A stretch of 5,469 nt of DNA from contig VBOC01000085.1 in assembly GCA_005877655.1 (NCBI GenBank), positions 1-5,469 on the forward strand, in the 5' to 3' direction. The notes under the pieces were generated by a model that was given only the letters and a program-made list of their open reading frames with translations, searched no databases and was not told the origin of the DNA. Shown one piece after another: positions 1-5,469 of the stretch. Source of the stretch: Ignavibacteria bacterium (GTDB lineage: Bacteria > Bacteroidota > Ignavibacteria > UBA10030 > SZUA-254). The position numbers were made by a program, and so were the translations under genes. Each line of letters opens with the position of its first letter. Within the stretch, counting starts at the first letter, position 1.

Positions 1-978
1 ACGGCAAAGAGCGGGAGCGTCACGGGTGCAACGATCAGTCGAAATGCCGGCCTCATGGCGTTTATCCATCAGACTCCGGAGAAACCGCCCGATATCTACG
101 TGTCGAGTCTCAGAAACTTCTCGCCCAGAAAGCTGACCGAAATCAATGCTGAGTTTCCGAAACTGCCGATGGGCAAGACCGAACCGGTATCATGGAAATC
201 CAAGGATGGGAAGACGGTGGAGGGGTTGCTCACCTATCCCATAAATTATGACAAGGCGCGGCGCTACCCTCTGCTCCTGAACGTTCACGGCGGTCCGGCG
301 GGGGTCTTCGTCCAGTCGTTTACCGCCGCGGGCACTGTCTATGCCATTCAAGCTTTGGCGCAGGAGGGATATGCGGTACTAAGGCCAAATCCGCGCGGAA
401 GCAGCGGGTATGGCATGTCCTTCCGGTTTGCGAACCACAATGATTGGGGTTATGGCGATTACGAGGATGATATCGCAGGCGTTGATAAGGTCATCGAGAT
501 GGGAGTCGCCCATCCGGACAGTCTGTGCGTTGCCGGCTGGAGTTACGGCGGTTTCATGACATCATTCATCATCACGAAGACAAAGCGTTTCAAGGCCGCG
601 AGCGTTGGAGCAGGGGTGACGGACCTCGTCAGTTTTACGGGGACGGCGGACATCCCGGGGTTTCTCCCGGATTACTTCGATGGGCAGCCTTGGGACCAAC
701 TCGACACGTATCTGAAACATTCCGCGATGTTCAACGTTAAGGGAGTAACGACACCGACACAGATCCTCCACGGCGAGAAAGATGTGCGAGTTCCCATCTC
801 GCAAGGGTATGAATTGCACAACGCCCTGAAACAACAGGGGTGCCCGACCGAGATGATCGTTTATCCCAGGACCGGGCACGGCCCCCAGGAACCAAAATTC
901 ATCCTGGACATGGGCAAGAGATTGATCGCATGGTTCAACCGAAACCTCGGAAGGACAAGGCAGGCGGGAACCGAATAA
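1..978 (+). CDS. S9 family (prolyl oligopeptidase/acylaminoacyl-peptidase type) serine peptidase, 5' end missing
   Basis: The reading frame is open from base 1, so the gene begins upstream. The ATG at 55 is internal and not the start. The fragment has 325 residues: about 35 residues from the end of an N-terminal beta-propeller (the stretch before PDIYV looks like a last blade), then a complete alpha/beta-hydrolase catalytic domain. Numbering from base 1, visible landmarks are HGGP at 96-99 (oxyanion region), an NPRGSSGYG motif typical of the family, the nucleophile Ser181 in GWSYGG, Asp261 in GEKDVRVP and His293 in TGHGP. The triad is therefore intact and in the usual order. Family members cleave short peptides, often as dipeptidyl- or acylaminoacyl-peptidases. 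The exact specificity cannot be read here, and a signal peptide, if present, would lie outside the window. The downstream gene is 147 bp away behind a hairpin, so this is probably the last gene of its transcript. Confidence 0.95.
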   Translation, partial: TAKSGSVTGATISRNAGLMAFIHQTPEKPPDIYVSSLRNFSPRKLTEINAEFPKLPMGKTEPVSWKSKDGKTVEGLLTYPINYDKARRYPLLLNVHGGPAGVFVQSFTAAGTVYAIQALAQEGYAVLRPNPRGSSGYGMSFRFANHNDWGYGDYEDDIAGVDKVIEMGVAHPDSLCVAGWSYGGFMTSFIITKTKRFKAASVGAGVTDLVSFTGTADIPGFLPDYFDGQPWDQLDTYLKHSAMFNVKGVTTPTQILHGEKDVRVPISQGYELHNALKQQGCPTEMIVYPRTGHGPQEPKFILDMGKRLIAWFNRNLGRTRQAGTE

Positions 979-1015
979 CGATCGCCGATCCGGGGGGCAT
1001 TGATCGCGATTGTTT
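977..1015 (+). terminator. Candidate transcription terminator hairpin after the S9 peptidase
   Basis: Bases 977-985 pair with 1006-1014 (nine pairs, one a G-U). After a single bulged C at 986, GATC 987-990 pairs with GATC 1002-1005, leaving an 11-nt G-rich loop. The hairpin starts inside the TAA stop codon. The following T run is short (three Ts, then CGAG), so it is a strong stem with a weak U tract: either a poor intrinsic terminator or a 3' end-protecting hairpin. Confidence 0.45.
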
Positions 1016-1097
1016 CGAGTGAATACTCTCCGAAGGGATCCGCTCCCGGGATGCTGTACTATCGAGGTTTCTTGGACTCGCTTCGACGTCAGACCCC

Positions 1098-1114
1098 ATC
1101 TCCCGGCGGGAGAT
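1098..1114 (+). promoter_or_regulatory. Perfect hairpin covering the ribosome binding site of the ABC ATPase gene
   Basis: ATCTCCC (1098-1104) and GGGAGAT (1108-1114) are perfect inverted repeats separated by GGC. The right arm contains GGGAGA, the only Shine-Dalgarno-like sequence before the ATG at 1126, about 12 nt away. Folding would hide this site and could lower translation of the exporter. The repeat could equally be a DNA operator. No convincing -35/-10 pair is visible in 1016-1097, although a GATAAT lies at 1112-1117. Confidence 0.4.
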
Positions 1115-1125
1115 AATCTGCTATC

Positions 1126-2043
1126 ATGATCAGAATCAACGACGTCACGAAGAAATTCCCAACGGTCACGGCTCTCCAGAATATCTCTCTGACCGTGGCG
1201 GACGGGGAATTTTTCGGACTCCTGGGACCCAACGGAGCCGGAAAATCGACCTTGATGAATCTTTTGATCGGGTATCTCGATCCGGACGGGGGCGAAATCA
1301 CCGTCGGTGACGACAAGGTGACGCGCGATAACCTGGAGGCGAGGAAAAATATCGGGTTGGTTCCCCAGTCGCTTGCCCTTTACGATGACATCTCCGCTCA
1401 GGAAAACCTCGAGATCTTCGGGAGTTTTTATCACATTGAGAAGAGAACACTCCGTCATCGGATCGAAGAGCGGCTTAGAGCCGTCGAGCTGTATGACCGG
1501 CGCAAGGACAGGGTGAGCACGTTCTCCGGGGGTATGAAACGCAGGCTCAATCTGATTGCAAGCCTCCTCCATGATCCCTCCCTGCTACTGTGCGATGAGC
1601 CGACCGTGGGCGTTGACCCCCAGTCGCGCAACGCAATCTTCGACTACCTCGAAATGCTCAACTGCGCGGGGAAAACGATCGTCTATACCACCCATTACAT
1701 GGAAGAAGCAGAGCGGCTTTGCACACGAATCGCGATCATCGATTCAGGAACCATCATCACCGAGGGCACGCTCGATGACCTCCTTGCGAAGCTGTCGTAT
1801 GAAGAATCGATTTCAATCATCAAGAACTCGTCGACCATCGGGAAATTGGAACTGTTCAGGCAATTCGGAACGGTTATCGATGATGATGATCGCTTCGAGC
1901 TCAAGCCAAACGGAACCTTCCGGCTCTCTTCGTTTTTCAAGAGCGTGGAGGAACAAGGGGTCAGCACACGCTTCATCGAAATGAGCAAGCCGACGCTCGA
2001 GGCGCTCTTCCTCAACCTGACGGGAAGGAGCCTGAGAGATTGA
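1126..2043 (+). CDS. ABC-2 type exporter, ATP-binding protein
   Basis: This 305-residue protein is a cytoplasmic ATPase that powers the adjacent permease. All nucleotide-binding motifs are present: Walker A GPNGAGKST at 34-42, Q-loop Gln81, signature FSGGM at 133-137, Walker B LLLCDEP at 153-159 with catalytic Glu158, D-loop GVDP at 162-165, and H-loop His190. The FSGGMKRRL form of the signature is typical of the drug/antibiotic/Na+ exporter group (DrrA, NatA, YbhF-like) rather than of importers. About 90 residues follow the ATPase core. This C-terminal extension is common in this group and may contact the permease or regulate it. The ATG is chosen because the family's N-terminal strand (IRINDVTKKF) starts right there. 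The stop codon overlaps the permease start by 4 nt, so the two are translationally coupled. The substrate is unknown, and no HlyD-type adaptor gene lies beside it. Confidence 0.95.
   Translation: MIRINDVTKKFPTVTALQNISLTVADGEFFGLLGPNGAGKSTLMNLLIGYLDPDGGEITVGDDKVTRDNLEARKNIGLVPQSLALYDDISAQENLEIFGSFYHIEKRTLRHRIEERLRAVELYDRRKDRVSTFSGGMKRRLNLIASLLHDPSLLLCDEPTVGVDPQSRNAIFDYLEMLNCAGKTIVYTTHYMEEAERLCTRIAIIDSGTIITEGTLDDLLAKLSYEESISIIKNSSTIGKLELFRQFGTVIDDDDRFELKPNGTFRLSSFFKSVEEQGVSTRFIEMSKPTLEALFLNLTGRSLRD
2025..2030 (+). promoter_or_regulatory. Shine-Dalgarno AAGGAG for the permease TTG start
   Basis: AAGGAG lies inside the last codons of the ATPase gene and ends 9 nt before the TTG at 2040. This supports the rare TTG start over the next in-frame ATG at 2103, which would remove the conserved cytoplasmic N-terminus. 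Confidence 0.7.
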
Positions 2044-3350
2044 AAACTGTCCTTGCTCTCATCACAAAAGAGTACAAATTATTCCTTAGCGATCGGGTCG
2101 CCATGGGTCTTACGTTCCTTATCCCGATCTTTCTCATCGCAATCTGGGGTTCCATCTTCGGAAGTGCCGATTCTGGGCCCGAGCATCTCGGGTTAGCCTT
2201 CCTGAATGCAAGCTCCGCACCGATCGGGAGGAATATCGAGAAGGTGCTGGATACGACCCGGACGTTCAGGCTCGTGAAATCCTATCAGGATGAGCGGGGG
2301 AACCAGATTCCCTTCGATACGGTGACGATCAAGGACTATGTGCGGAAAGGGAACGCATCGGCCGCCCTTGTCATACCGCCCGACGCCTACACCGACACCT
2401 CGATAGGATTGAAACTGAAATTCTACTACGATCCGAAGAATGAGATGGAAATGCGAATCATCCAGGGTGTGCTCACGCAGACGATCATGTCTCAGCTTCC
2501 GGGCGCATTCATCGAAGGGATGCAGCGCAAGGCGGTCAGATTTCTCGGGCTGGACTCGGGAACGGCGTTCAATACCGGCATCAAATCGCTCGTGAGCAGA
2601 TACTTCAACATCGATACCGGTAAGATTGTCTTCCCGTCGCTCACGGACACCACAGCCGCCTCGTCACGGGAATCGAAGGGGGGAAGAGATTTTTTCAAGA
2701 ATGTTCTCGACTTCGAATCGGAGCAGCTTGTCGGGAAGAATATCGCGAATCCCATGGCAACGCGAAGTGTCGGCGGGTGGGCGATGATGTTTCTCATGTT
2801 CACGCTGACCGCTTCCTCGGTATCCCTCTTCGAAGAAAAACAGAGCGGGGTCGTTCTGAGAATCCTCGCCTCCCCCATATCGCGGGTTCAGATTCTCTGG
2901 AGCAAGTATCTGTATAACATGTCGCTCGGCTTCGTTCAGCTTACCGTGCTCTTTGTCTTCGGTTCGATCCTGTTCAAAATCGACGTTCTTTCGAACCTCG
3001 CCGGTCTCATTCTCCTGTTGGTCGCCGCGTCAATGGCATGCACGTCGTTCGGGATGCTGCTCTCGGCGGTCAGCAAGACCCAGTCCCAGGCCCGCGGCCT
3101 CGGAACGTTTCTGATCCTCGCCATGAGCTCAATCGGCGGCGCGTGGTTTCCGACATCATTCATGCCGGGCTTCATTCAGGCATTCAGCAAACTGACACTC
3201 GTTTACTGGTCGATGGATGGATTTCTTCAGGTTCTCTGGAGAGGCGCGCCCGTAGTTGATATCCTTCCGAACCTGGGAGTGCTGGTGGGAATTGCGGCGG
3301 TCATTACAAGCGTGAGCGTGCTGCAATTCAAGAAAGGCCATGTCTTTTAG
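2040..3350 (+). CDS. ABC-2 type exporter, permease protein
   Basis: This 436-residue inner-membrane protein forms the transport channel with the ATPase encoded just upstream. It starts at TTG in the sequence TTGA, overlapping the ATPase stop. The hydrophobicity pattern gives TM1 at about 21-41, a soluble domain of about 200 residues (42-243) expected outside the membrane, then five more segments near 244-264, 290-312, 318-343, 353-374 and 408-428. This matches the ABC-2 membrane family with a large domain between the first two helices, as in NatB or YbhS/YbhR. The stretch EEKQSGVVLRILASPISR (265-282) is the conserved cytoplasmic turn after TM2, expected to touch the ATPase. GGAWFP (366-371) before the last helices is also characteristic. 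One permease with one ATPase suggests a homodimer. The exported compound cannot be inferred. Confidence 0.93.
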   Translation: MKTVLALITKEYKLFLSDRVAMGLTFLIPIFLIAIWGSIFGSADSGPEHLGLAFLNASSAPIGRNIEKVLDTTRTFRLVKSYQDERGNQIPFDTVTIKDYVRKGNASAALVIPPDAYTDTSIGLKLKFYYDPKNEMEMRIIQGVLTQTIMSQLPGAFIEGMQRKAVRFLGLDSGTAFNTGIKSLVSRYFNIDTGKIVFPSLTDTTAASSRESKGGRDFFKNVLDFESEQLVGKNIANPMATRSVGGWAMMFLMFTLTASSVSLFEEKQSGVVLRILASPISRVQILWSKYLYNMSLGFVQLTVLFVFGSILFKIDVLSNLAGLILLLVAASMACTSFGMLLSAVSKTQSQARGLGTFLILAMSSIGGAWFPTSFMPGFIQAFSKLTLVYWSMDGFLQVLWRGAPVVDILPNLGVLVGIAAVITSVSVLQFKKGHVF

Positions 3351-3477
3351 CGATGCATCGTAACGAACTGTCGCGGGGTGCCCTGCCAACTTCCTTCCCG
3401 GCACCTCAAGAAAAAAGAATCTGCTCAAGCCGGGATAGCACCCAGAAACCCCATTAGCACCCGGCCAAGATGCTCCA
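3351..3477. repeat. Convergent intergenic region with weak inverted repeats
   Basis: This gap separates the 3' ends of the permease (plus) and the methyltransferase (minus). It holds a perfect 10-bp palindrome (CGATGCATCG, 3351-3360) directly after the permease stop, and an 8-bp inverted repeat (3375-3382 with 3400-3407, one G-U, 17-nt loop). It also holds a 6-bp GC repeat (3429-3434 with 3460-3465, 25-nt loop). Read on the minus strand, the last is followed after 12 nt by six Ts (3416-3411), so it might end the methyltransferase transcript. None is a textbook terminator, and no gene is visible here. Confidence 0.3.
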
Positions 3478-4365
3478 TCAGCTCGCCGCGCGCAGCAACG
3501 ATTTTGATTTAGTGAGCATTTCCCAGCCCAGCATCGCCTTCTTTCTCGCCGGGCCCCACCGGTAATTTCCAAGGGCCCCCGATTCCAGGATGACCCGGTG
3601 GCAGGGAATGAGGTAGGCGATCGGATTTTGCCCCAAAGCATTTCCGACTGCGCGTGAGGCATGAGGCTTGCCGACCAGTTGTGCGATGCCCTCGTAGGAG
3701 GTCACTCGGCCCGGCGCTATTCTGAGCAGCGCTTCCCACACTTTGATCTGAAAATTTGTGCCTCTGAGGAGAAGATGGATCGGGGGGGATCCCTTCATAT
3801 TCTGGTGCTTGAAGATCTTCTCGCTGAACGTTCGAGTCGTGCCGGTATCTTCCACCATCTCCGCCTCCGGCCACCTGCTCCTCAAGCGCTTGAGGGCAGC
3901 ATCCTGTTCACCGGCGCTTAAGAATTCCAGTCCACAGATTCCACGCTCAGTCACCGCTATCATGCATTCGCCGAACGGGGTGGGATGAAATCCGAACCTG
4001 ATCGTGAGCCCCTCGCCCTTGTTCTTGAACTCCCCCGGTGAAACGGCTTCATATGTAACGAAGAGGTCGTGGAGCCGACCGGGGCTCGAGAGGCCCGATG
4101 TGTACGCGACGTCGAGGAGGTCCCTGGACTCTTCGAGGAGTCGCTTGGCGTGCTCCTTCGTCAGAAAATGGAGGAATCGCTGGGGGCTCGTGCCCGCCCA
4201 TCGCTTGAATAGCCGGTCGAAATGATACTCACTCAAATGGACCTTCCCGGCAATTTCCTTGAGGGCGGGCTTCTGAAGAAAACGTTCTGTTATGTATCCC
4301 AGCGCTTTTTCAATCCGCCCGTAGTCTGCGGCCTGCTGAGCACTTTGTCGTGCAAGATTATTCAT
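3478..4365 (-). CDS. Ada-like AraC-family regulator fused to methylated-DNA--protein-cysteine S-methyltransferase
   Basis: This 295-residue protein combines DNA repair and DNA binding. Residues about 18-115 form an AraC-type double helix-turn-helix (IAGKVHLSEYHFDRLFKRW, then SPGEFKN). Residues about 120-190 are the methyltransferase N-terminal subdomain, and 196-283 the catalytic domain. The acceptor is Cys255 in PCHRV. Also visible are SY (223-224), the Arg-finger motif RAVGNAL (238-244) and GALGNYRWG (263-271). It should remove the methyl group from O6-methylguanine irreversibly onto Cys255. E. coli Ada is longer (354 residues) and begins with a Zn/Cys phosphotriester domain that switches it into an activator. 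That domain is absent here, so any damage sensing must work differently. An in-frame GTG at 4401 would add 12 residues, but the ATG at 4365 has the better ribosome site and fits the predicted promoter. Confidence 0.95.
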   Translation of the reverse strand: MNNLARQSAQQAADYGRIEKALGYITERFLQKPALKEIAGKVHLSEYHFDRLFKRWAGTSPQRFLHFLTKEHAKRLLEESRDLLDVAYTSGLSSPGRLHDLFVTYEAVSPGEFKNKGEGLTIRFGFHPTPFGECMIAVTERGICGLEFLSAGEQDAALKRLRSRWPEAEMVEDTGTTRTFSEKIFKHQNMKGSPPIHLLLRGTNFQIKVWEALLRIAPGRVTSYEGIAQLVGKPHASRAVGNALGQNPIAYLIPCHRVILESGALGNYRWGPARKKAMLGWEMLTKSKSLLRAAS

Positions 4366-4370
4366 GGATT

Positions 4371-4378
4371 CTCTTCCT
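4371..4378 (-). promoter_or_regulatory. Shine-Dalgarno AGGAAGAG deciding the methyltransferase start
   Basis: On the minus strand AGGAAGAG ends 5 nt before the ATG at 4365. Nothing comparable precedes the in-frame GTG at 4401. Confidence 0.7.
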
Positions 4379-4412
4379 ATCAGGTCGTCGGCATCTTCCA
4401 CATTTCATCTAC

Positions 4413-4441
4413 AATATAGTTCACGCGAAGGATCAATTCCA
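4413..4441 (-). promoter_or_regulatory. Candidate promoter of the Ada-like gene
   Basis: On the minus strand TATATT (4418-4413) matches five of six -10 consensus bases. It lies 17 nt downstream of TGGAAT (4441-4436), a weak -35 with three of six. Transcription would begin near 4406, giving a leader of about 40 nt to the ATG at 4365 and almost none to the GTG at 4401. Confidence 0.35.
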
Positions 4442-4464
4442 CCCGATTGTTGCTCTCCTCCATG

Positions 4465-4493
4465 CTCGAGGACCCGGGTTCTGCGGAACCGCA
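4465..4493. repeat. Three adjacent palindromes in the divergent promoter region; possible operators
   Basis: CTCGAG (4465-4470), ACCCGGGT (4472-4479) and TGCGG-AA-CCGCA (4482-4493) sit in a row between the two predicted promoters, the last only 6 nt before the rightward -35. Such dyads can be sites for a dimeric regulator. Alternatively, as RNA on the plus strand, GGTTC (4477-4481) and GAACC (4486-4490) close a UGCG loop of the stable UNCG type, followed shortly by TTTT (4494-4497). That resembles a small terminator with no evident gene to serve. Confidence 0.35.
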
Positions 4494-4499
4494 TTTTCG

Positions 4500-4528
4500 T
4501 TGATTGTCTGACCATATTTATGTACTTT
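4500..4528 (+). promoter_or_regulatory. Candidate promoter of the outer-membrane protein gene
   Basis: TTGATT (4500-4505) is separated by exactly 17 nt from TACTTT (4523-4528). The -35 is good (four of six bases) and the -10 is weak by sigma-70 rules. The pattern also partly fits the TTG and TAnnTT elements used in Bacteroidota. The start would be near 4535, leaving a leader of about 90 nt. Confidence 0.4.
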
Positions 4529-4534
4529 GCCAGA

Positions 4535-4556
4535 GATTTCGGTCAAGAGCGAAATC
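4535..4556 (+). promoter_or_regulatory. Stem-loop at the predicted 5' end of the outer-membrane protein mRNA
   Basis: GATTTCG (4535-4541) and CGAAATC (4550-4556) are perfect 7-bp complements around an 8-nt loop. They would fall at the very 5' end of the transcript from the 4500-4528 promoter, the position of the mRNA-stabilising hairpin known for E. coli ompA. The role here is inferred from position only. A further weak stem (AGGGC/GCCCT) lies in about 4568-4592. Confidence 0.35.
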
Positions 4557-4612
4557 CAAAGGCCGGGAGGGCTTGAGCCGCCGGTGGCCCTAGTACCTTC
4601 ATCCATAATAGT

Positions 4613-4618
4613 AAGGAG
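4613..4618 (+). promoter_or_regulatory. Shine-Dalgarno AAGGAG for the outer-membrane protein gene
   Basis: AAGGAG ends 7 nt before the ATG at 4626. It fixes that start over the longer in-frame TTG at 4527, which overlaps the predicted -10 and would bury the signal peptide behind 33 extra residues. Confidence 0.8.
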
Positions 4619-4625
4619 TCAGAAC

Positions 4626-5186
4626 ATGAGAAAGCTAGTGCAACACGGCATTTGCGCCGGATTTCTGCTGGCGGGGAGTCAACCATTGCTCTTCGCTCAG
4701 GAAATTCAGCGATTCGGGATGAAAGGGACAAGGGAGATCGGAGGGTCGATCGCCTTTCAATCCTGGACGCCGGTATATAATGGACAAACGGGCACCGGTT
4801 TCAGCACACTCAATGTCGCGCCGTTCATAGGGTGGTTTCTTTCGGATGGGTTCGAACTGGGGTTTAATCCGTTGGGATTTACGGCAAACTGGAGCGGGGG
4901 AAGTAGCGCAGCAGCCGCGTCGATTACAGCCGCGCCGTCATACAATTTCGTTTCAGACGCCAAATCGACGCCATTCATCGAGGGTCTTCTCGGGGTGGTG
5001 CTCCCAACAAGTGGCGGCTCAGGATACAGTTATGGTGGAAGGGTTGGCACGAAGACTGAAATTGCCGGAAACACACTCCTGAACATCGCTGCAGAGTATC
5101 TCATTACGGGCTCAAGCTCAAATGGGAGCGGTCGTTATGGCAGTAATATCTTTATGGTTTCCGCGAGTCTGACCGCTTGGTTTTGA
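4626..5186 (+). CDS. Small outer-membrane beta-barrel-like protein, function unknown
   Basis: The 186-residue product begins with a typical signal peptide: MRK, a hydrophobic core at about 8-23, and likely cleavage after Ala24 (LFA|Q). The mature part is rich in Gly, Ser and aromatic residues and shows alternating strands such as FELGFNPLGFTANW, TPFIEGLLGVVLP and NTLLNIAAEYLITG, separated by Gly/Ser-rich turns. It ends in SASLTAWF; a C-terminal Phe is the usual outer-membrane insertion signal. The mature size (about 160 residues) would suit an eight-stranded barrel. I do not recognise a specific family, and pore, adhesin or structural roles are all possible. The Cys at position 10 lies too early for a lipobox. 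The gene is divergent from the Ada-like gene, and its stop is 20 nt before the next start, suggesting co-transcription. Confidence 0.85.
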   Translation: MRKLVQHGICAGFLLAGSQPLLFAQEIQRFGMKGTREIGGSIAFQSWTPVYNGQTGTGFSTLNVAPFIGWFLSDGFELGFNPLGFTANWSGGSSAAAASITAAPSYNFVSDAKSTPFIEGLLGVVLPTSGGSGYSYGGRVGTKTEIAGNTLLNIAAEYLITGSSSNGSGRYGSNIFMVSASLTAWF

Positions 5187-5206
5187 AAATAAACAGGAAC
5201 CCAAAG

Positions 5207-5469
5207 ATGCCTGAAGAATTCATTTCGTGTCCGAAGTGCGGGCACAAGATCCCACTCACCGAAGCATTTACTCATGATATCGAAGAGAGGCTTCGGGGGC
5301 AGTTTCTCGACGACCTGAAGAAAAAGGACGCGGAGAGGGACCTAGCCCTCGATGCCCAAAAAAAAGCATTCGAAGAGAAGCTAGCACAAGAACGCGCAAA
5401 GCTTGAAGCCCAGGCGAAGAAGCGAGCCCAGGAAGAAACCTCAATGGAGCTCAAGGATCTGAAGCAGCA
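5207..5469 (+). CDS. DUF2130-type protein, N-terminal part only (3' end missing)
   Basis: The frame is open to the window edge (87 full codons). The ATG at 5207 follows AGGAA (5195-5199) with 7 nt spacing. Residues 5-15 contain a CPKCG zinc-ribbon-like knuckle (Cys8, Cys11) followed by IPLTEAFTHDIEERL. From about residue 24 the chain is highly charged (Lys/Glu/Ala-rich with heptad-like Leu spacing) and looks like a long coiled coil. A short CxxC head with an 'I.L.EA' segment and a coiled coil is the N-terminal layout of DUF2130 proteins (COG4487), which carry the conserved domain further downstream, outside this window. No function is established from the part seen. A different coiled-coil zinc-ribbon protein remains possible. 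It is probably the second gene of an operon with the barrel protein. Confidence 0.75.
   Translation, partial: MPEEFISCPKCGHKIPLTEAFTHDIEERLRGQFLDDLKKKDAERDLALDAQKKAFEEKLAQERAKLEAQAKKRAQEETSMELKDLKQ

Noticed and set aside
562..1572. 336-codon open frame on the minus strand
   Set aside because: It runs antisense to the peptidase catalytic domain and the ABC ATPase, both with full motifs, and its translation shows no recognisable domain. It is a shadow frame.
1870..1895. GAT triplet run
   Set aside because: It encodes a short Asp run inside the ATPase C-terminal extension and is too short to be a meaningful repeat.
3156..3662. 168-codon minus-strand frame crossing the convergent intergenic region
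   Set aside because: It overlaps the ends of two well-supported genes in other frames and shows no domain-like sequence.
4366..4401. Longer Ada-like protein starting at GTG 4401
   Set aside because: There is no ribosome site before it, the predicted transcription start is only about 5 nt upstream, and the ATG at 4365 has a good Shine-Dalgarno.
4555..4600. tRNA-like piece: plus-strand translation reads PGGLEPP, a phrase often produced by the antisense of tRNA T-arms
   Set aside because: On the minus strand a T-arm-like stem can be drawn, but it has a central mismatch and a non-standard loop (CTCAAGC). No matching acceptor strand occurs at the expected distance, so it is not a tRNA and at most a relic.
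4527..4625. 33-residue N-terminal extension of the barrel protein from a TTG
   Set aside because: The ATG at 4626 has a strong ribosome site and begins directly with a signal peptide. The TTG overlaps the predicted -10 element.

Overview
This window reads as an ordinary stretch of bacterial chromosome at moderate GC (a little over half by eye). It carries four well-recognised genes, one outer-membrane-type protein of unknown role, and the start of a sixth gene. Purine-rich Shine-Dalgarno sequences precede most starts. The signal-peptide beta-barrel protein ending in Phe points to a Gram-negative (diderm) bacterium. The S9 peptidase style and the mixed promoter motifs would suit a Bacteroidota/Ignavibacteria-like or other FCB-type lineage, but that placement is a guess. 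I see no insertion sequence, CRISPR array, tRNA, rRNA or phage gene.

Layout, left to right. (1) 1-978, plus: the C-terminal part of an S9 (prolyl oligopeptidase family) serine peptidase with an intact catalytic triad. A bulged hairpin starts on its stop codon. (2) 1126-3350, plus: a two-gene ABC-2 exporter operon made of an ATPase and a permease. The genes overlap by 4 nt, and the permease starts at TTG within TTGA. A perfect 7-bp hairpin covers the only visible ribosome binding site of the ATPase. (3) 3351-3477: a short convergent intergenic region with weak inverted repeats. (4) 3478-4365, minus: an Ada-like fusion of an AraC-type DNA-binding domain to an O6-methylguanine-DNA methyltransferase, lacking the N-terminal phosphotriester-sensing domain of E. 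coli Ada. (5) 4366-4625: a 260-bp divergent control region with a plausible promoter in each direction, a cluster of three palindromes between them, and a stem-loop at the predicted 5' end of the rightward transcript. (6) 4626-5186, plus: a small exported beta-barrel-like protein. (7) 5207-window end, plus: the beginning of a DUF2130-type protein, with a CxxC motif followed by a long charged coiled coil. It is probably co-transcribed with the barrel gene.

How the parts may work together: the exporter genes form one transport unit. The methyltransferase regulator could control its own promoter and perhaps the divergent barrel/DUF2130 pair, but only the shared 260-bp region supports that. I found no clear undescribed system. 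The points most worth following are the truncated-architecture Ada regulator with its palindrome-rich divergent promoter, the hairpin over the exporter start, and the barrel/DUF2130 pairing.
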